Below, in pieces: positions 60,702 to 64,000 of a stretch of DNA of 64,000 nucleotides. Under the pieces are notes generated by a model. That model was not told the DNA's origin and searched no databases. It saw only the letters and a program-made list of their open reading frames with translations. Made by a program: the position numbers and the translations under genes. The stretch comes from Halobacteriales archaeon YIM A00013 (lineage in GTDB: Archaea > Halobacteriota > Halobacteria > Halobacteriales > Haloarculaceae), in NCBI GenBank assembly GCA_025041195.1, contig JAKCFM010000001.1:124001-188000 (forward strand). The letters run 5' to 3'. How positions within the stretch are numbered: position 1 is the first letter of the stretch; every line of letters begins with the position of its first letter.

Positions 60702-61658
60702 CTACTCGTCCGCCGCCGGTAATGAGAGTGTCTCGCCGTCCACCGTCACGGTGGGGTCGGTGATGATCCCATCGAGATGCAACGGCGCGCTCACGTCGCC
60801 ACCGATGGATGCATCGTCGCCAATGGCGATGTGGACCGTTTGCGCTGCCTTTTCGTCGAGCAACACTGAGCCCACCAGCTCAGTGACAGCGACGTTCGTG
60901 CCGATCCCGAGCTCTGCGAGGTTGTACGCCGCCTGGCCAACCTCCTCGGCCGCGGTTTCGATCTGCTTGCGGATTTCTGGATCCTCAATCTCGGTCACCT
61001 GTCCGTTTTCGACGGTGAACGCGAGCGTCTGGTCGTCTTCGAGCAGTCCGTGGGGCATCATCGTGCCGTCAACGACAAACGTGCCGGTGGCCGAGACGGG
61101 GCTGACGAACGCTTCGCCGGCCGGCAAGTTCGACATTTCGCCCGCCGTGTGGACGATGCCCGTGTCCTGTTGGAACTGTCGTTCGCCGATCTCGAACGTG
61201 ATGTCGGTGCCAGCGGGCGCCGTGACTCGAATGGTCTCAGCATCACAGACCGCGTCGTAGACGTCCTGCGTGTGGCGCTCGATTGCAGCGTAATCAACAT
61301 CTAGCCCGGTGGTGAACACTCGTTCGGTGATTCCTGGGAGCGTTGCGACGCGGGCTCCGGCTTCGTTGGCGTCCGAACGCGCACGGGTGTGGCTCAGACT
61401 TTTCGTCGTCGGTGCAAGAACCACATCGGCCGCCGCCATCGCCGCAGCGACGGGTGCTGGTGGCTCTTCGCCGTGCTGGTCGCCGGGGGGATACCGGACG
61501 ATCGAGGTGTCCGCAGAGATCGTTCGGGCAACGTTGTAGAGTGCTTCGCCGATCCGTTGGGTCCCATCATCGGCGACAATCACACACCGCTCGTCGGCCG
61601 TCAGTCCCAAACACTGGGTGACGGCGGTTTCTGCGGCCGTTTGCAGTTCGCTGGTCAT
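60702..61658 (-). CDS. M29-like aminopeptidase
   Basis: A 318-aa protein of the thermophilic aminopeptidase (M29) type. It has ERCVIVADDGTQRIGEALYN, VLAPTTKSLSHTRARSDANE, RVATLPGITERVF, NLPAGEAFVSPV with FVVDG, and a terminal LHLDGIITDPTVTVDGE. The Glu/His metal ligands typical of the family sit in GEMSNLPAGEAF, and in LGIGTNV with IHIAIGD-like VHIAIGDD. It should release N-terminal amino acids. It stands 144 bp from the divergent gap gene. Confidence 0.82.
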   Translation of the reverse strand: MTSELQTAAETAVTQCLGLTADERCVIVADDGTQRIGEALYNVARTISADTSIVRYPPGDQHGEEPPAPVAAAMAAADVVLAPTTKSLSHTRARSDANEAGARVATLPGITERVFTTGLDVDYAAIERHTQDVYDAVCDAETIRVTAPAGTDITFEIGERQFQQDTGIVHTAGEMSNLPAGEAFVSPVSATGTFVVDGTMMPHGLLEDDQTLAFTVENGQVTEIEDPEIRKQIETAAEEVGQAAYNLAELGIGTNVAVTELVGSVLLDEKAAQTVHIAIGDDASIGGDVSAPLHLDGIITDPTVTVDGETLSLPAADE

Positions 61659-61803
61659 GATCTACCCTGGGTGGAGCTCGAAAAAGCGTTTGTCCTTCCA
61701 GTCTGTCTGCTCAGTTGAGAACTCACTCAGAAACGAGTAAACGGCAGATAGAGCGCTCGACAACCTCGAAACGTTTACCCACGTCGGTAGAGCACACTCA
61801 GAC

Positions 61804-62817
61804 ATGATCAGCGTCGGAGTGAATGGCTACGGCACGATCGGCAAACGGGTTGCGGATGCTGTCGTCGCGCAACCGGATATGGAGCTCGTCGGCGTCGCAA
61901 AGACGCGACCGAATTTCGAGGCAGAAACCGCGGTCAAAAACGGTTATCCCCTCTATGCGGCCATCGAAGAGCGGATCGAGAAATTCGACGACGCCGGCAT
62001 TGAGCTTGCCGGCACTGTTGACGAGCTGGTCGCAGCCAGCGACGTGGTCGTTGATGCCTGTCCGTCCGGGATTGGTGCCGAGAACAAATCGCTGTATGCA
62101 GAACACGACACGCCTGCGCTCTATCAGGGCGGCGAGGACGCCGATCTCGTTGATGTGAGTTTCAATGCGCGGTCGAACTACGACGCCGCGATCGGCGCGG
62201 ACCACGTTCGGGTTGTGTCCTGTAACACGACGGGGCTTTCCCGACTGCTCGCGCCGCTGGAGTCGGCGTATGGCGTTGAAAAGGCGCGCGTGACGCTCGT
62301 GCGCCGTGGTGGCGACCCGGGACAGACCGGCCGCGGGCCGATCAACGACATTCTACCGAATCCCGTGACGCTGCCGTCTCACCACGGACCGGATGTCAAC
62401 ACGATCTTCCCCGAGCTCGACATCGACACCCTGGGGATGAAAGTGCCGGCCACGCTGATGCACACCCACAGCGTCAACGTCACGCTTGAGACGGTGCCGG
62501 ACGAGGCGGACGTGCGGGAGCTTTTGGCGGACGAATCCCGGCTGTTTTGCATCAAGCCGTCGATGGCGATTGATGGCTCGGGCAAGCTAAAGGAGTATGC
62601 CCACGACGTGGGGCGTCCGCGTGGCGATCTCTGGGAGAACTGCATCTGGGAGGAGTCGATCAGTATCGAGGGCGACGACCTCTACTGCTTCCAGGCGATC
62701 CACCAGGAGAGCGACGTCGTTCCGGAGAACATCGATGCGATCCGTGCGGTCACCGGCGCAGCCGATGCAGACGAGAGCATCGCGCGGACGAACGAAGCGA
62801 TGGGAATGGGGTTGTAA
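61804..62817 (+). CDS. gapB: Archaeal type II glyceraldehyde-3-phosphate dehydrogenase
   Basis: This 337-aa enzyme has the nucleotide-binding [17 protein letters not shown], the conserved [14 protein letters not shown], the catalytic Cys in [15 protein letters not shown] (near residue 140), the [13 protein letters not shown] phosphate-binding segment and HSVNVTLE later. It interconverts glyceraldehyde-3-phosphate and 1,3-bisphosphoglycerate, using NADP or NAD, and is mainly gluconeogenic in haloarchaea. The class is archaea-specific. It ends the core part of the window. Confidence 0.95.
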   Translation: MISVGVNGYGTIGKRVADAVVAQPDMELVGVAKTRPNFEAETAVKNGYPLYAAIEERIEKFDDAGIELAGTVDELVAASDVVVDACPSGIGAENKSLYAEHDTPALYQGGEDADLVDVSFNARSNYDAAIGADHVRVVSCNTTGLSRLLAPLESAYGVEKARVTLVRRGGDPGQTGRGPINDILPNPVTLPSHHGPDVNTIFPELDIDTLGMKVPATLMHTHSVNVTLETVPDEADVRELLADESRLFCIKPSMAIDGSGKLKEYAHDVGRPRGDLWENCIWEESISIEGDDLYCFQAIHQESDVVPENIDAIRAVTGAADADESIARTNEAMGMGL

Positions 62818-63237
62818 GGCCTCAATCGCTGGCCAACTTCTTCTCAGCACGTGCTCGTTTCAGTGATCCACGCTCTAAGATCGTTGATGACGGTTTCTGT
62901 GACGTTCCCACCGAAATAGCAAATTAGATCAGAGTAAGCGAAGCCAACAACGAACCTTCCCTAAATTCTCTGTTGCCTTAGTCCATATTCTAATCGGTGG
63001 ATGGAATCCCACAGCCAATCACGAGCGACCAAACGGCGTCAGACCTGCGCTAATGAGTTAATACGAAAAAATTCATAGCGGGCACAATTGCGTGTGACAC
63101 CCCTGCAGTGCACGAGGCCAGCGCATCCCTCGTGCAATTAATCCATGAACCACATGTGGTATAAATCTTATGAACTTATTTTATTAATTTTATATTTTAG
63201 ATGAAACTATTTGCTAAAGGGCTATCACTGACGTTGC
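62818..63237. other. AT-rich intergenic region, gene fragments unclear
   Basis: 420 bp after gapB. The minus strand has a short frame (GRFVVGFAYSDLICYFGGNV with TETVINDLRAWIT) opening after a TAG, possibly the end of a lost gene. A hairpin sits at 63110-63135, and the last 80 bp are strongly AT-rich. No intact gene is seen. Confidence 0.5.
63110..63135. repeat. 8-bp inverted repeat
   Basis: GCACGAGG (63110-63117) pairs with CCTCGTGC (63128-63135) across 10 bases, and the flanking T and A can add a ninth pair. It precedes the AT-rich stretch next to the second zinc cassette. A boundary mark or terminator is possible. Confidence 0.6.
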
Positions 63238-63690
63238 TCAGTTGAGGAGCACCGCCGCTAAATGCGGTCGCTGGAGTCTGAATCCAGCCACTGTGTACTG
63301 TGATAGTAGAACTTCTTCACGATGAAGTCTCTCCTCAATGGATTCAATGGGTTGACCCCTGAGCTGGGCCTCAAACGACTCTATCAGATTATCATCAGCG
63401 ATTACCTGCTCAAGGGTTCCACCCTTACTCTCACTAAATTGATATATAATACTATCTTCAAACAGCAGTCGTCCTGTGGTATTTCCGTCTTCTTTGATGA
63501 TCGACCGACCTTGCGGCTGAGGTGGGCGATCAATTAAATTTGGAGGTATTGACTGGTGGAACATGACCCGACACCGACGACACGATACCTCTGTTGTATG
63601 AGGTCCACGCTGTCGGATTCTGAGGGCATCCGTTAGATTAAACGGGTATTCGCAATCCGGGCAGACAAAACCTAGTGGGGGAACTATTCA
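63238..63690 (-). CDS. Zinc-ribbon companion frame (second copy), no visible start codon
   Basis: One open frame of 150 codons runs on from the TGA stop of the upstream gene (63688-63690): FVCPDCEYPFNLTDALRIRQ, RGPHTTEVSCRRC, then RVMFHQSIPPNLIDRPPQPQ and GRSIIKEDGNTTGRLLFEDS to a stop at 63238. The two CxxC pairs (CPDC, CRRC) form a zinc ribbon. There is no ATG, GTG or TTG before the CPDC pair; the first ATG (at 63564) comes after the whole ribbon. Either translation enters by stop-codon readthrough or reinitiation, or the gene is damaged. The same protein is encoded, with frameshifts, at 44355-44631. Confidence 0.6.
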
Positions 63691-64000
63691 TGAAATCTCC
63701 TTCAGGATATCTCCAATTATATACTCAAATTGGTCGTTTCGAAACCACTGCTCGTCTCCGATTGTGGATTTCAGATGTACACCAACTGAACGATTCTCCA
63801 TTGGATCATAAAGCTGATCGATTTTGAGCCCTGCCTTTCTAGCCGGTCCTGGTGTTCTGTTATTGAGGATTGTCCACCTGTACCCTTCAGATCCTTTAAA
63901 TCTATCACCGATCGCATAATTTACAACAGGCATCAACTCCACTGATCCCCAGAGCTGTTTTCCGCAATTTCCACATTCAGCCTCGATTTCAACCACCGAT
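63688..64000 (-). CDS. Zinc protein of the repeated family, partial (window edge)
   Basis: Visible residues begin SVVEIEAECGNCGKQLWGSV and end FEYIIGDILKEIS. The core GDRFKGSEGYRWTILNNRTP and SVGVHLKSTIGDEQWF matches the intact gene at 43996-44355, though clearly diverged. About 18 N-terminal residues lie beyond the window. One CxxC (CGNC) remains visible. It directly precedes the start-less zinc-ribbon frame, the same order as at 44 kb. Confidence 0.8.
   Translation of the reverse strand, partial: SVVEIEAECGNCGKQLWGSVELMPVVNYAIGDRFKGSEGYRWTILNNRTPGPARKAGLKIDQLYDPMENRSVGVHLKSTIGDEQWFRNDQFEYIIGDILKEIS

Noticed and set aside
62818-63237. Transposase remnant after gapB
   Set aside because: A 38-codon minus-strand frame is open after a TAG, but nothing in it identifies a transposase.
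1-64000. Strong avoidance of CTCGAG in the window
   Set aside because: By eye I found eight sites (6610, 12991, 14263, 21894, 24074, 36057, 49738, 53554). This may be fewer than base composition predicts, but I cannot compute a reliable expectation or be sure I missed none, and one lies inside the methyltransferase gene.
1-64000. CRISPR array
   Set aside because: No regularly spaced repeats of 24-37 bp were seen, and no cas-like genes.

Overview
The window is a piece of a haloarchaeal (class Halobacteria) chromosome. The predicted proteins are strongly acidic. They include archaea-specific housekeeping genes: HMG-CoA synthase of the mevalonate pathway, archaeal type II GAPDH, aTrm56, CofE, RtcB, an HVO_0476-type zinc-finger protein and a TFB. 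Twin-arginine signals with a lipobox and purine/TATA-like archaeal promoters fit the same origin. The genus cannot be fixed from this window; the trehalose (OtsA/OtsB) genes would suit several genera.

Layout. 1-9300 is a cell-surface polysaccharide region: a FemAB-like acyltransferase (cut by the window edge), a NodB-type deacetylase and a DPM1-like glycosyltransferase on the minus strand, then a second FemAB-like protein, a Tat-exported beta-helix protein, a large multispanning membrane protein and a lipoprotein. 9700-12640 is ordinary core (methyltransferase, HD phosphohydrolase, peroxiredoxin, TatA). 12717-15727 holds tRNA-Arg(CCT) followed by a XhoI/PaeR7I-type restriction-modification pair. 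15789-29662 is core metabolism and RNA modification (HMG-CoA synthase, glutamate dehydrogenase, CitE-like lyase, CofE and a Mer-like oxidoreductase, phosphoesterase, eIF2B-like protein, a membrane glycosyltransferase candidate, epimerase, Trm56, cupin/zinc protein).

29660-45960 is a lower-GC accessory region full of unknown proteins, gene remnants and rearrangements. It contains a Tat-exported protein, a CbiM plus CbiN/PDGLE-like pair without its ATPase, an aminoglycoside-phosphotransferase-like kinase, a zinc-ribbon NUDIX protein, an SDR and a 5'-nucleotidase-type phosphatase. There is also a deleted duplicate of the SDR/nucleotidase junction. A pair made of an HEHEH-containing protein and a winged-helix regulator stands divergent to an overlapping TFB / PadR-like / zinc-protein operon. 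The last genes of that operon are broken, one of them by a precise 16-bp tandem duplication.

45961-62817 returns to core genes: ABC exporter, CPBP protease, phosphoribosyltransferase, RtcB, trehalose synthesis with a GH15 hydrolase, DUF2797, small conserved proteins, aldehyde dehydrogenase, PCM, aminopeptidase and GAPDH. From about 62820 the sequence becomes AT-rich again, and the window ends in a second copy of the zinc-protein cassette seen at 43996-44631. A third, dead fragment of the first cassette gene lies at 29971-30106.

The points most worth following are: the repeated two-gene zinc cassette whose second reading frame has no visible start codon in either copy; its TFB/PadR context; the 16-bp duplication that splits a gene; and the 12-bp palindrome containing CTCGAG in front of the methyltransferase gene. 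All functional statements come from reading motifs by eye; no database search was run.
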